Positions 44,534 to 54,800 of a stretch of 64,000 bases of DNA are shown piece by piece (position 1 is the stretch's first letter; every line of letters starts with the position of its first letter). The stretch comes from Psychroflexus curvus. Lineage in GTDB: Bacteria > Bacteroidota > Bacteroidia > Flavobacteriales > Flavobacteriaceae. The stretch is from NCBI RefSeq assembly GCF_020164585.1, contig NZ_JAIQZF010000005.1:124001-188000 (forward strand), written 5' to 3'. Under the pieces are notes generated by a model that was not told the DNA's origin, did not search any database, and saw only the letters and a list, made by a program, of their open reading frames with translations. Made by a program: the position numbers and the translations under genes.

Positions 44534-45829
44534 ATGAAAAAAGATTTTATAGAAGAAGTCACCTGGAGAGGAATGGTTCACGACCTGATGCCCGGAACAC
44601 AGGAACATCTCAATGAAGCTCCTAGAGCTGCCTATGTAGGAATAGATCCCACGGCAGACTCACTGCATATCGGTCATTTGGTAGGTGTTATGATGCTAAG
44701 GCATTTTCAACTTGCGGGACACAAGCCAGTCGCTTTGGTCGGTGGAGCCACAGGGATGATAGGCGATCCTTCTGGAAAATCTCAGGAACGAAATCTGCTG
44801 GATGAAGACACGTTGAGACACAACCAAAATGCGTTGAAAAATCAGCTATCTAAATTTTTAGATTTTAAAACTAAGGATGAAAACTCGGCTATACTGGTTA
44901 ATAATTACGACTGGATGAAAGATTTTTCTTTTCTGGATTTCATAAGAGATGTAGGTAAGCATATTACCGTCAATTATATGATGTCCAAAGACTCTGTAAA
45001 GAAGCGTTTGTCTTCAGAATCAAAAGATGGGATGAGTTTTACTGAATTCACCTATCAGCTGGTTCAGGGTTACGATTTTCTTCATTTATATCGAACACAA
45101 GATTGCAGCCTGCAAATGGGCGGAAGCGATCAATGGGGCAACATCACTACAGGAACAGAACTGATAAGACGCATCGACCAGGGAAAGGGTTTCGCGCTAA
45201 CCTGTCCTTTGATCACTAAAGCTGACGGCACCAAATTTGGAAAAACTGCAACCGGTAACATCTGGTTGGATCCTGAAAAAACATCGCCTTATAAATTCTA
45301 TCAGTATTGGATCAATACCAGTGATGAAGATGCTGAAAAATTCATTAAAATATTCACCTTCCTTTCAAAAGACGATGTGGAAAGCCTTGTGAAATCGCAT
45401 AAGGAACAACCTCACTTAAGAGCTTTACAAAGTAAGCTTGCCGATGAAATCACAGAAGCTGTACATTCTAAGGAAGCCTTAGAGAAAGCCAAAGAAGCTT
45501 CTCAGGTTTTGTTTGGAAAAAGCACAGAGGAGGATCTGGCCAAACTGGATGAAGCCACTTTTCTTGATGTCTTTGAAGGTGTTCCATTGAAAGAACTAAG
45601 CAAAGACCTTTTGAAAACAGAATTTGATATGATTGCAGCACTTTCTGCTGAAACCGATTTCCTAAAGTCTAATGGGGAAGCTAGAAGAGCATTGAAAGAA
45701 AATTCAATTTCTGTCAATAAAACTAAAGTAGGACTCGATTATGTTCTTACTGAAACTGATTTGATAAACGGTAAGTATGTCTTGATCAACAAAGGAAAAA
45801 AGAACACCTACCTCATTAAATTCGATTAG
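44534..45829 (+). CDS. tyrS: Tyrosyl-tRNA synthetase
   Basis: A 431-residue class I synthetase. [18 protein letters not shown] (34-51) holds the HIGH motif, [14 protein letters not shown] and [10 protein letters not shown] (195-204) are TyrRS-specific, and KFGKT (234-238) takes the place of KMSKS. The C-terminal S4 RNA-binding domain is visible ([20 protein letters not shown]). It charges tRNA-Tyr. Monocistronic with a consensus promoter and a hairpin terminator. Confidence 0.97.
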   Translation: MKKDFIEEVTWRGMVHDLMPGTQEHLNEAPRAAYVGIDPTADSLHIGHLVGVMMLRHFQLAGHKPVALVGGATGMIGDPSGKSQERNLLDEDTLRHNQNALKNQLSKFLDFKTKDENSAILVNNYDWMKDFSFLDFIRDVGKHITVNYMMSKDSVKKRLSSESKDGMSFTEFTYQLVQGYDFLHLYRTQDCSLQMGGSDQWGNITTGTELIRRIDQGKGFALTCPLITKADGTKFGKTATGNIWLDPEKTSPYKFYQYWINTSDEDAEKFIKIFTFLSKDDVESLVKSHKEQPHLRALQSKLADEITEAVHSKEALEKAKEASQVLFGKSTEEDLAKLDEATFLDVFEGVPLKELSKDLLKTEFDMIAALSAETDFLKSNGEARRALKENSISVNKTKVGLDYVLTETDLINGKYVLINKGKKNTYLIKFD

Positions 45830-45840
45830 AGTCTTACTTA

Positions 45841-45870
45841 ACTAAAAAAAGGTTTTCCAATGGAAAGCCT
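45841..45870 (+). terminator. Rho-independent terminator of tyrS
   Basis: GGTTTTCC and GGAAAGCC (one T-G pair) close around AAT, flanked by A7 and T9. Confidence 0.9.
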
Positions 45871-45900
45871 TTTTTTTTAGTTCTCAAAGTGATTTAAAAC

Positions 45901-45987
45901 AGAAAAGCCTTGAGCGAGTGCTCAAGGCTTTTCTTAACTAACCAATCTATTATGAAAAAACTTCATCCTGATACAAATATATAAGAT
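45901..45987 (+). other. Strong hairpin followed by a leader-like segment and an 11-codon open frame; possible attenuator or small RNA
   Basis: AGAAAAGCCTTGAGC and its exact complement (45901-45915, 45920-45934) form a 15-bp stem. TAACTAACCAATCTATT follows, then ATGAAAAAACTTCATCCTG, a frame that stops after MKKLHPDTNI. There is no gene until 46169 (exonuclease III). It looks like the start of an mRNA leader whose gene is gone, or a terminator plus a minimal peptide. The rest of the gap to 46146 is AT-rich without features. Confidence 0.4.
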
Positions 45988-46168
45988 AAGTCTTGATCAG
46001 AAAAACAAAACAATCACAATTTAGAAACAATTAACAGCTCATTTTTTTAAATACTTCAATTTTAAGGACTTATTACTTTGAAATCTTTAATTTTTTTTCG
46101 AAATAAATTAAAAACAAGTCTGCAAATTAAGTTGAGCAGTATTCCTTATTTTTGGTGCAAAATTACAT

Positions 46169-46933
46169 ATGAAAATAATCTCTTATAACGTCAACGGCAT
46201 TCGGGCCGCACTTAAAAAAGGACTCACAGACTGGTTGAAAGCAGCAGATGCAGACGTCGTTTGTTTCCAGGAAACCAAAGCTCAACCCGAACAGATAGAC
46301 GATTCTGTTTTTGAAGCTATCGGCTATAAGTATTGCTACTGGTATTCAGCAGAAAAAAAGGGATATAGCAGTGTAGGCATCCTTTCCAAAACTGAACCTC
46401 AGCATATAGAATATGGGACTGGAATAGACTATATGGATCGTGAAGGCAGAAACTTAAGACTGGATTTCGACGATGTATCTGTGATGAGTTTATACCTCCC
46501 CTCAGGCACAAATGAACAGCGATTGAGTTATAAATTCACTTATATGGACGATTTCAAAATCTATATTGAAGATCTTAAACGAAAACTACCTCACCTGGTC
46601 ATTTGTGGAGATTACAATATTTGTCATGAAGCCATAGATATTCACGATCCTGTAAGACTTAAAACCGTCTCAGGGTTTCTGCCTGCAGAACGAGAATGGT
46701 TATCCAATTTTCTGAACGAATCTGGGTTCGTAGATTCATTTAGGAAATTGAATAAAGATGTGGTCCAGTATTCCTGGTGGAGCTATAGAGCCAATGCCAG
46801 AGAAAATAACAAAGGCTGGCGACTGGATTACCTATTGGTATCAGAAAAAATAGAAGACCGAATTTCAAGGTCTGTTATTTTACCTGAAGCAAAACATAGC
46901 GACCATTGCCCTGTGCTTTTAGAATTGAAATAA
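46169..46933 (+). CDS. xth: Exodeoxyribonuclease III (AP endonuclease)
   Basis: A 254-residue endonuclease/exonuclease/phosphatase-fold enzyme. ISYNVNGIRAALKKGLTDWL, CFQETKAQ (metal Glu), GRNLRLDF, ICGDYNICHEAIDIHDP (catalytic Asp/Asn) and SDHCPVLLEL (final His) are the ExoIII signatures in order. It cuts DNA at abasic sites in base-excision repair. A TATTTTTG -7 box (46147-46154) lies 14 bases before the ATG. Confidence 0.95.
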   Translation: MKIISYNVNGIRAALKKGLTDWLKAADADVVCFQETKAQPEQIDDSVFEAIGYKYCYWYSAEKKGYSSVGILSKTEPQHIEYGTGIDYMDREGRNLRLDFDDVSVMSLYLPSGTNEQRLSYKFTYMDDFKIYIEDLKRKLPHLVICGDYNICHEAIDIHDPVRLKTVSGFLPAEREWLSNFLNESGFVDSFRKLNKDVVQYSWWSYRANARENNKGWRLDYLLVSEKIEDRISRSVILPEAKHSDHCPVLLELK

Positions 46934-46977
46934 AAGTAATGAACTGTCGTTTTAAACCTTTTTAAACCCTACCCCAC

Positions 46978-47937
46978 ATGAAGCTATTGAGATACTTTTT
47001 AATCGGATTCCTAAGTCTAAATTTGGTTGGCTGCGTAAGTCAAAAGAAATTTTTGGAGCTTGAAGAAGATTTTAATTCACTTCAAAGAGTTAATAAAGAA
47101 CTCAACAGAAAGCTGGATAAATGTAATTCAGAAAAAATAGCCCTGGAAGATGAGTTAACCTATTCTAAAGATAGAATTGAAGTCTTAAAAACACAACGGG
47201 ATGATCTTCTTGCAGATCTCAAAAATTCAAAAAGCACTTTGAATAAACTGAATGAGTCCTACGACGCTCTAGAACAAAACAGCTCTCAGGTCCTTGCAGA
47301 AAACTCTCAACAAAACCGAAAATTGCTTCAGAAACTGGAAAAAAAGGAAATCACACTCGCCAAGGAGCAAAACCGACTGGAACAGCTTGAAAAAGACTTA
47401 CAGGCCAGATCCCTACGCATTCGGGAACTGGAGGGTTTAATCGCTCAAAAAGAGCAAAAAATGCAAAACCTCAAAGACAATTTGTCCAGAGCGCTAACCA
47501 ATTTTGAAGGACAAGGCCTCAGTGTAGAAATGAGAAATGGGAAGGTTTACGTATCCATGGAAAACAAACTTTTATTTGCCTCCGGAAGCTGGGAGGTAGG
47601 AAACGAAGGACAAAAAGCTGTGCAGGAACTTGCTAAAGTCCTGGCTCAGAATCCAGACATAGCTGTTCTTATAGAAGGGCATACCGATGATGTTCCCTAT
47701 GAAGGAACTGGTGCTATAACCGATAACTGGGATTTATCAACCAAACGTGCCACTGAAGTTTTAAAACTGCTCTTGAAAAATGAAACTCTAAATCCCCAAA
47801 ACTTAACGGCAGCTGGTAAGGGCGAGCACGCTCCTCTTGCGCCAAATACAACTGAAGAAGGACGAGCAAAGAACAGACGAATTGAAGTGGTTTTAACGCC
47901 TAAACTCGATGAGATTTCAAAGTTATTGAGTGAATAA
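46978..47937 (+). CDS. OmpA-family lipoprotein with coiled coil
   Basis: A 319-residue lipoprotein (LSLNLVGC, Cys19). Residues ~25-170 are a long coiled coil rich in E, K, Q and L (FLELEEDFNSLQRVNKELNR; LEKKEITLAKEQNRLEQLEK). Residues ~185-310 are an OmpA C-terminal domain: LLFASGSWEVGNEGQKAV, VLIEGHTDDVPYEG and AKNRRIEVVLTP, which bind peptidoglycan. It should tether the outer membrane to the wall. It follows the exonuclease gene by 44 bases, probably cotranscribed. Confidence 0.9.
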   Translation: MKLLRYFLIGFLSLNLVGCVSQKKFLELEEDFNSLQRVNKELNRKLDKCNSEKIALEDELTYSKDRIEVLKTQRDDLLADLKNSKSTLNKLNESYDALEQNSSQVLAENSQQNRKLLQKLEKKEITLAKEQNRLEQLEKDLQARSLRIRELEGLIAQKEQKMQNLKDNLSRALTNFEGQGLSVEMRNGKVYVSMENKLLFASGSWEVGNEGQKAVQELAKVLAQNPDIAVLIEGHTDDVPYEGTGAITDNWDLSTKRATEVLKLLLKNETLNPQNLTAAGKGEHAPLAPNTTEEGRAKNRRIEVVLTPKLDEISKLLSE

Positions 47938-47958
47938 GGCTTAAGATTTCTCTACTCT

Positions 47959-47994
47959 AAAGAGAAAGGCTTTATAAAAACCCTTTCTCTTTTG
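47959..47994 (+). terminator. Terminator hairpin after OmpA-family gene
   Basis: AAAGAGAAAGG and CCTTTCTCTTT pair around a 12-nt loop. It overlaps the 3' end of the convergent response-regulator gene. Confidence 0.7.
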
Positions 47995-48640
47995 CTTTTT
48001 CCAGAAGAATCTTGTCATTGGTATTGGAAATATCAAAAAACTGTTTCATCTGCTTTTTCCGCTTTTCTATAGCACTTAAGGAAAGTCCCATGTGCTGAGG
48101 GAGGTTTTTGGTCAGAATACCCTTAGATAACAAATAGAGGATTTGCAAATTATCTTCATCTATATTATGAGAAAATTCAACTGTTCTTTTCAACATCTGA
48201 TGTACAGTAGCACTTTGATAGGTCTTGCCCTTAAGCAGGTTTTCTATGGCAGAAATCAAGATATCGGGATTTGTGTCTGACTTCACCAGAAAACCATCCG
48301 GATCGATTCTTTTCATGACGTTCAAAACCTTAAAGTTATTTTCCAGCATGGTGCAAATCAATAATTTTGATTCCGGCCGGAGCTTCTTGGCCAGCTTAGC
48401 TAAATCTTCGCCAGAATTATATTTACCATCTTCACTGCCCGGAAGAGAAAGGTCCAGACAAATAAGGTCGTAGGTTTTTTCTGTATTGGAAATAAGCTCT
48501 GCTGCTTCGGTACAGTCCTGTGCAGAGTCTCTGGAGAATTTTATGTTTTTATCATTATCACTTATGATATCCAAAGCTTGTTCAAAGCCAGCAATTATCA
48601 TAGGATGGTCATCGACGAGTAATACGTTATATTTAGGCAT
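47972..48640 (-). CDS. NarL-type response regulator
   Basis: A 222-residue response regulator. The receiver has LLVDDHP (7-13), phosphoacceptor Asp63 in CLDLSLPG, and the conserved Lys in FLVKSDT. The DNA-binding part is a LuxR/NarL-like helix-turn-helix (ILYLLSKGILTKNLPQHMGL, LSLSAIEKRKKQM). By domain it is the output partner of the kinase encoded 5 bases upstream. The HTH is more divergent than classical LuxR domains but spacing and order are right. Likely target: the 37-bp elements described here (inference). Confidence 0.88.
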   Translation of the reverse strand: MPKYNVLLVDDHPMIIAGFEQALDIISDNDKNIKFSRDSAQDCTEAAELISNTEKTYDLICLDLSLPGSEDGKYNSGEDLAKLAKKLRPESKLLICTMLENNFKVLNVMKRIDPDGFLVKSDTNPDILISAIENLLKGKTYQSATVHQMLKRTVEFSHNIDEDNLQILYLLSKGILTKNLPQHMGLSLSAIEKRKKQMKQFFDISNTNDKILLEKAKEKGFL

Positions 48641-48645
48641 GATAT

Positions 48646-50646
48646 TTAATTAATAGGTATAAAAATACTGATTTTAGTTCCATAACCCGGCTTGGAATCT
48701 ATACTTATTTGGCCTTGAATATCCTCAACTCGTGATTTTATATTTTTAAGCCCAATTCCTGGTTTTTTATTATTGCTGAAGCCTTTACCGTCATCTTTCA
48801 CTACAAATTCGATTTTATTGGCCTTCTCATTTAAACTGAATTTAATAAAAACAAAGTTAGCTTCAGCGTGTTTTTGTATGTTCATGATAGCTTCCTGAAG
48901 AATACGATAGGTGTGCATCTTAATATTAGAAGGAATTTTGGACCAGTTAACAGAATCATCTACAGTTAATTGATGGGTGTTTTCCAGCTGAAGTTTTTGA
49001 ATCAAATCCTGAATGAGATCTCCGAATTCTTTATGTTCATCGAAGTAAGTATTAGACAATTCATGGGATAAACTTCTTATTTGCTTTTCAACATCCATAA
49101 GGTTATCGGTAAGTTGGCCGAATTTCTCATCCCCCTTAATCCCTGTTTTATATTTGTAAAACATTAGATTCATACGATTGGCATAGAGTTCTGTAAGGAT
49201 ATTGTCATGAAGTTCCCTTGCAATGCGATCGCGTTCTTCTCGCTTCCCCTCATCTTTTCTGGCACTCTGCAGAAGAAGAAGTTCGTATATCTTTTCGTCA
49301 GCAATTTTTTGATCCCGTTCCGATTCTAAAGATCTGTTTTTGGAGCGCTGGATGTATAGGACGAAAATAGAACTCCCAATAATAATAATCAAAGAGGATA
49401 CAAGAAAAATAATAGTACGTTCTTCCTCAAGCATTTCTGCCCGCTGCATGACTTCTTCAGTTTCAAAACGAATGCGCTCAAACTTATTGCGGACTTTACG
49501 CTCTTCCACTTGCAGACTGTCACTTAAATTTATGTAAGACGTAGTATAAGTATAACTGTGTTCTGGCTTAAGATCTGCCAGCATCTTCCAGGATTTTAAA
49601 ATATCCCGATTATTGTTATTTCTGAGAGCTGTAGTATTGGCAGCTGTGGTGAATTCGACAGCTCGTGTAGTATCTCCAGTAAATTCATAATATTCTGCAA
49701 TATGCAGCTGACTGATGGAAATACCAGCCAAATGCTCAATACGTCTTCTGATGTCTAAGGCTTTTTCCATGTCTGGTAAGACATTCTCAATCTTTCCGCT
49801 TTCCAGCCGATTATAGGCAAGATTATCCAGAGCCATCGCATAGAGGTAAGGGTCTCTATCATAAAGGTTCTCGACAGAAAGGGCCTTGCGGTAATTTTTA
49901 ATAGCTAATTCGTACTTCCCCAGCTTTTCAAAAACGTTGCCAAGATTGTTGAAGGTTGCTGCCTGGTACAAATCCGCATCTTCAATTTTCCCTGAAGCCT
50001 GTAAAGCATTATTGTAATACTTAATAGCTACCTCAAAATTCTGAAGGTTGTAATTTGTAATTCCGAGGAGGTTAAAGGATCTATAAAGCAGTTTATAGTT
50101 TTGTATCTCCTGAGAAATTTCAGCGACTTTAATCAGATTAACCTCTGCACCGGTAAAGTCTTTAGCTTGGCTTTGAATCAATGCCAGATTGTAGAGCATC
50201 TGAGCATAATTTTCAAAATCAGCTTTTAAATTATATAAATATTGGGCTTCGTTATAAGCGTAGTAGGCTTGATCTGACCTGTTTTGTGCTAAATGATAAT
50301 CGCCTGAATTCCAATAAAGTTTAGCTAAGGATAAGGTGTCCTTATACTTTGTGGCCTTTTTTCTGGCAAGCTCATTTATATCTTTATAAAAAAATAAGTC
50401 AGCATTGAGAGCCCGATAATCTAAAGCCTTCAAATATTTAATCTGTAAACTGTCATTTTCAATTTGTTGTACAAACTGAAAGGCTTTTTTTATACTCTCT
50501 TCTTTGTTTCGGTTTGTATCGAAACTTTTGAGATTGCTTAGAATAGAATCTCTTAATTCCGGATCAACCTCAACACTTTTGATTTCTTGAGTCTGACAAC
50601 TAAACAAAAAAATAAGTCCGACAAGATAATACGTCCAATGCTTCAT
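48646..50646 (-). CDS. Tetratricopeptide-repeat sensor histidine kinase (HisKA_3 type)
   Basis: A 666-residue sensor. It begins with a lipobox-like signal (LIFLFSC, Cys17). TPR repeats cover ~70-380 (YQAATFNNLGNVFEKLGKYE; NYRKALSVENLYDRDPYLYA), a coiled coil ~380-410, one membrane helix ~411-432, then the HisKA_3 motif ERDRIARELHDNI with phospho-His480. The HATPase_c domain shows LQEAIMNIQKHAEAN, DDGKGF and PGIGLKNIKSRVE. The TPR part would be periplasmic, so it probably senses an envelope protein or lipoprotein. It partners with the adjacent NarL-type regulator. Confidence 0.92.
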   Translation of the reverse strand: MKHWTYYLVGLIFLFSCQTQEIKSVEVDPELRDSILSNLKSFDTNRNKEESIKKAFQFVQQIENDSLQIKYLKALDYRALNADLFFYKDINELARKKATKYKDTLSLAKLYWNSGDYHLAQNRSDQAYYAYNEAQYLYNLKADFENYAQMLYNLALIQSQAKDFTGAEVNLIKVAEISQEIQNYKLLYRSFNLLGITNYNLQNFEVAIKYYNNALQASGKIEDADLYQAATFNNLGNVFEKLGKYELAIKNYRKALSVENLYDRDPYLYAMALDNLAYNRLESGKIENVLPDMEKALDIRRRIEHLAGISISQLHIAEYYEFTGDTTRAVEFTTAANTTALRNNNNRDILKSWKMLADLKPEHSYTYTTSYINLSDSLQVEERKVRNKFERIRFETEEVMQRAEMLEEERTIIFLVSSLIIIIGSSIFVLYIQRSKNRSLESERDQKIADEKIYELLLLQSARKDEGKREERDRIARELHDNILTELYANRMNLMFYKYKTGIKGDEKFGQLTDNLMDVEKQIRSLSHELSNTYFDEHKEFGDLIQDLIQKLQLENTHQLTVDDSVNWSKIPSNIKMHTYRILQEAIMNIQKHAEANFVFIKFSLNEKANKIEFVVKDDGKGFSNNKKPGIGLKNIKSRVEDIQGQISIDSKPGYGTKISIFIPIN

Positions 50647-50689
50647 TAAGTCTGCGCTAAATCCTGCCCAAAAGTACTAAATTAAAATA

Positions 50690-50866
50690 TTACAGATCTC
50701 CGTCTTCATGTGTGTTTTCTGCTTTGTAAGCTCTGTTTTCTCCACCTGTGCCAAATACTTCTTCTGGAGTTTTTCCTTCATACTGGTCATCGCTAAACGA
50801 TTCTGGTGAACATCCTGCGAAAAAAAATAAACATACCATTGTAAAAATTCCGATAATAGATTTCAT
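50690..50866 (-). CDS. Small lipoprotein heading the kinase-regulator operon
   Basis: A 58-residue lipoprotein with the ATG at 50866 (a longer frame runs into the promoter and is rejected). MKSIIGIFTMVCLFFFAGCS gives a lipobox with Cys19, leaving a mature peptide of 40 mostly acidic residues (PESFSDDQYEGKTPEEVFGT). No family is recognised. It lies 43 bases before the histidine kinase and is the first gene after the element-bearing promoter. A ligand or sensor accessory for the TPR kinase is a reasonable inference. Confidence 0.72.
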   Translation of the reverse strand: MKSIIGIFTMVCLFFFAGCSPESFSDDQYEGKTPEEVFGTGGENRAYKAENTHEDGDL

Positions 50867-50909
50867 AACTTTAAGGTTTAAAATTAATATTTGTGTTATA
50901 TTGTTAGAA

Positions 50910-50938
50910 CAAATGTAAGTTAGGTAAAAGCCTTTCAA
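50910..50938 (-). promoter_or_regulatory. Consensus promoter of lipoprotein-kinase-regulator operon
   Basis: On the gene strand TTG (50938-50936), 18 bases, then TACATTTG (50917-50910), an exact match to both Bacteroidota boxes. The 37-bp element starts two bases upstream of the -33 box. Confidence 0.8.
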
Positions 50939-50939
50939 C

Positions 50940-50976
50940 TACGGTTTGACCGTACTTATGCTACGGGAAAACCGTA
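50940..50976 (-). promoter_or_regulatory. 37-bp composite element, copy 1
   Basis: Two related 15-bp near-palindromes 7 bases apart: TACGGTTTGACCGTA and TACGGGAAAACCGTA. The second, read on the other strand, is TACGGTTTTCCCGTA. Placed immediately upstream of a -33 box, this is the classic site for a transcription activator. Copies 2 and 3 are at 56205-56241 and 57774-57810. Confidence 0.75.
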
Positions 50977-51406
50977 CATTTTTTCGTTGAATTTATCACC
51001 TCAACTTATTTAAACCTGTGGTTTTGTATGTAAACTCACGTAATCATTTGACATAAATCTAGGTAAGAAACTTAAGGAACGTCCTGTTTTAGACTTTTAA
51101 GATTTACCTATATTGAATAAAAAAATACTGAATTTGAAACTGCTATTGAAATAGACAGCATACTACAAACCTCCACCTCGCTTTTTTAGCATTCGTTAAT
51201 TTTCCTGCCTTATTTAAAATCAAAGTATAAAAGAAACCGTCTTTAAACGACTACAAACGATTGTAAACGTAAGTAAAAGGAAGTAACTGATTAACAGACG
51301 ACTAAATGAAAACTACTACCGCATCTTTGCCTTGTCGATAGGAAACACCATCGATTTGGTTTAGAGAGTCTAAGCCAGGTTTTAAAATCATTTAAATTTT
51401 ATGGTT
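50977..51406. other. Divergent intergenic region upstream of ssb
   Basis: About 430 bases without a gene. It contains the 10-bp-period repeat at 51245-51284 and a weak CATCTTTG -7-like box at 51322-51329 that could serve ssb. Confidence 0.5.
51245..51284 (+). repeat. Four degenerate 10-bp tandem units upstream of ssb
   Basis: Units AAACGACTAC, AAACGATTGT, AAACGTAAGT and AAAAGGAAGT share AAACG in the first three positions of the array and repeat with one helical turn. They end ~120 bases before the ssb ATG. Confidence 0.5.
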
Positions 51407-51745
51407 ATGAGTACTTTAAAAAATTCAGTGCAGTTAATGGGCCACTTAGGCCAGGATCCAGAAGTTGTTAATCTTGAGTCTGGAAAGAAGTTAGTCAAAT
51501 TCTCACTCGCTACCAACGATTATTATTACGATGGCAGCGGAGAGAAAGTCACCAACACCTACTGGCATAACATCATCGCCTGGGGTAAAACCGCAAGCTT
51601 TGTTGAGACGTATGTCAAAAAAGGACAGGAAGTTTTACTCAGAGGTAAACTCGCTCCTCGCTCCTACGAAACCAAGGACGGCGAAAAGCGCTACATCACA
51701 GAAATCAATTGCTCTGAGATTGTAACGACCTCTAAAAAAGAGTAG
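51407..51745 (+). CDS. ssb: Single-stranded DNA-binding protein, short form
   Basis: A 112-residue OB-fold protein, using ATG 51407 (MSTLKNSVQLMGHLGQDPEV). KFSLATNDYYYDGSG, YWHNIIAWGKTASFVETYVK and LLRGKLAPRSYETKDGEKRY are the SSB signature. The protein stops after the OB fold and lacks the acidic DDDIPF-type tail that recruits partners such as RarA and RecQ; short SSBs like this are common in Flavobacteriia, which often have a second one. A strong terminator follows. Confidence 0.93.
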   Translation: MSTLKNSVQLMGHLGQDPEVVNLESGKKLVKFSLATNDYYYDGSGEKVTNTYWHNIIAWGKTASFVETYVKKGQEVLLRGKLAPRSYETKDGEKRYITEINCSEIVTTSKKE

Positions 51746-51764
51746 TCTTTGTGGTAATTCATTT

Positions 51765-51803
51765 AAAAGCCCTCCCTGTTTTGAAAACAGGGAGGGCTTT
51801 TTA
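51765..51803 (+). terminator. Rho-independent terminator of ssb
   Basis: AAAAGCCCTCCCTGTTTT and its exact complement meet at a single G, an 18-bp arm design with a tight loop, followed by T's. Confidence 0.9.
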
Positions 51804-51834
51804 AGTTTAGTCTCATGGACTTAACATCAAAGTC

Positions 51835-54800
51835 TTATTCCACAATCAACTTTTTTTGATAATGACTACCGTCTTTTGCATCAATTTTAAGAATATAAAT
51901 ACCGCTGGAATAATTTTCCATATTGATTTTTATATCTGAATTAGGATTTGACACTTCCAAACGATTGATCAGTTTCCCTGTGATGTCATATACATTTAGG
52001 CTGCTCACTTCTCCTGTTAACTGAGTTAGATTGATAGTTAGCAGATCTTTTACTGGGTTAGGATATAGGTGGATGCCATCACTTTCGAATTCATCATTGC
52101 CTAGAGTTTTTTTCCTAGAATTATGACCTTGTTTTGCTTTTTCAAAATTGAGCTGAAAACGATAAGCATCTGTTGACGCTGGAACACTTCTATCTACACT
52201 AAAGCTATAACTATTCTGCTTAGTACCAAGACGTGTTTTGGTACCTAGATAGTGGTCTACCAGATAGATGTCATGAACACCTGGATTATTGATGTCCATT
52301 TTAAAAGTATAGTTGGTTGCTCTATAGTTCCATATAAACAAGTTCACCACTTTATCTGAAGCATCAAAGTGTCTTTTATCTAATGTTAAGAAATTACCGT
52401 CATCTAGGCTTGTTGCTAAAGACTCAAGGGAATTCCAGAACTTAAAAGCATCTTCTGATGCGTCATAATCATCCTTATACCTGCGTCCAAACCGCACCTG
52501 GACACCATCGCGTAAATCATCAGTCTCCGCTTCATATAAATCAATCAACACCTTATAATCACTGGTCTTTTTCTTATTTGCAGAAGAAGACTCAACTCTG
52601 TAAACTTCAGTAGTTGTGGATTGGTCTTTTGCGTTTTTCTTTCTAAGTTCGGTAAAAGTGACACTTGCGTTTGATGCAGTAGCCTTGTTCTCTACAAAGA
52701 AAGACTGATTTGGCTGTAAGAATTCATTTGCTCCGGAACTTGATGGCGTCTTGCTTTTTAACTGACCTGTGCTTTCGAATTCTAAAAAAGTATAGGCCCC
52801 ATGTGCACCTGCATTGGTTGGATCGTAGACCCAAACTTTGGCTTTCTGAATATCTATCGCATTATTTAGAAGCAACTCACCTAAATGTACTTGCGCCTGA
52901 TAAGGGTTAGCGATAAAATTATATTTACTACCTTGAGTAGTTAATCTCTTGGCAGGTTGATTTCCTGTAGCAAGCTCCCCGGTAAATCTCAAAATGGTTT
53001 CGGTACCTATCATTTGATTATTGATATTCAAGTTCATATCACGTCCACCTCTTATCATAAGACCATAAGGGGTACCCACAGTTAATCCTAAACTGTTAGT
53101 ATTAGCAATGGAATACCAGGCTTGACCTTGATTATCGTAAGTAAACATAGAGGGATTACCTGTTTGTGTATCATCAAAACCTAGATTGGTACCCAAATCT
53201 GTTCCTGTAACGTGCGTACCAAAATCTGAATTGGCAGGTGTAGTTTCATACTTTGTATGGTCCAGCACTTGCTGGCCTTCTTGCAGGTTATCTTTTATCG
53301 TAGGTTTTCCACAATTTGTGGTTGTAGTCACCGGACTAGCTATGTATCTAAAAGCACGTTTTGGGGGGATGTAGCGTTCCACAATTACACAGCCTGCAAG
53401 AGTTCCACCATTGACCTCTCCTACAACTGCAGTCCGTTCAGCTGAGCTTTTAAAGGTTAAGAAATTTCCGTTTTCTACAGTAAAATCACCAGCATCTATG
53501 TCTATAACATCATACAAGTCTGCATCGTCGGTAAGAGTCACCCCTGCAGCATTATTGACACGCATATGGGTAAAACTACCAGCATCTGTGCCATCGCCGA
53601 TGATTTTTTGGGAGACACTTCCATCGAAGACCAAATAGCCCTCACCTTGAAAGTCGCCATTATTGGTAAGATCTGCTTTGACGTGGACGGTTTGATCTGC
53701 ATTTACAGAAACGGTATACCCAGGATCCACAGTAAGCTTATTTACATTTTGCGTTTGTGTTACCGTGGAATGGGCACGAATGATAGCATCATCTGTTGAA
53801 ATAGGCACAGTTCGAGCATCCCAGTTGCTGTTGGAGTCCCAGTTCCCTACTGTGGTTTGTATAAACTGACAACCTCTGGTTATCGTATGATCTAAAGCAT
53901 CTGCATAAGTTGAGCCGTCATAAGTTGCCGCAGTAACCGATCCTATACCCGCAATTACTCCTGGCGTACCTTTACCAAATTCACCTCCATCACGACCATC
54001 GGCATCGGCTTTGAAATAAAATTCATTGGCATCTGAGCAGCCGTCTCCATCAGAATCTAAGTCATGAAAATTAGCTATACCATCACCATCCGTATCTATG
54101 ACGGTAAAACCAGCTCCTCCATTAGCATCAAGCGGAACACCATCTTCATTTACGCCATTGATACTTATATCTATACGACCATTTTCATCTAATAAAGAAG
54201 GATCTGCTCCGGCTTCTATGGCATCATAAACGCCATCATTATCTGAGTCGAGGTCCAGATGATCGGCTATACCATCTTTATCAGTATCACTTGAGATTTT
54301 GAGTGAAACGTCTTCCAGGTGTCCGTAATCATCGACAAAAAGCCTGATATAATAGGTGCCAGGAACAGTAACAGTCGTATTCAGTGAAGTCTGTAACCAG
54401 TTTTCCTGACTTATACTGGAATCAAAAGCAATGATAGGTCCGCTGGAAATCACATTAAAGTTGTTGTCTAAAATTTCAAGCCTTGCATCCCAGGCTTTAT
54501 ACCCCGCTCTATCTTCCTCTCTGTTAGAAAACCAAGCTGAGGCGTCAATAGTTGATTGACCTGTTACTGTAAATGGCAAAATCGGAAAATCGTCAGCTCC
54601 AGATATGTCAAGATACTGAGATCCAGTTATGGCCACGTCAGCTCCAGAAGCATAACCTGTCCCGTCAACGCGTATAAGATTGATCTCCGCACCGTTTTGT
54701 GTGTACCAGTCTCCGAATGTAGTTCCTACAAAATTATTAGTGTTAATGTTGGGTTGAAGTGGATCTGTCTCCCAGGATTCAAAAATATCAACATATTTTT

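Noticed and set aside
45225-45260. KFGKT in place of KMSKS in tyrosyl-tRNA synthetase
   Set aside because: KFGKS/T is the normal form of this motif in bacterial TyrRS.
51407-51745. Truncated ssb lacking the acidic tail
   Set aside because: The frame ends at a proper stop with its own terminator, and short tail-less SSBs are common in this group.
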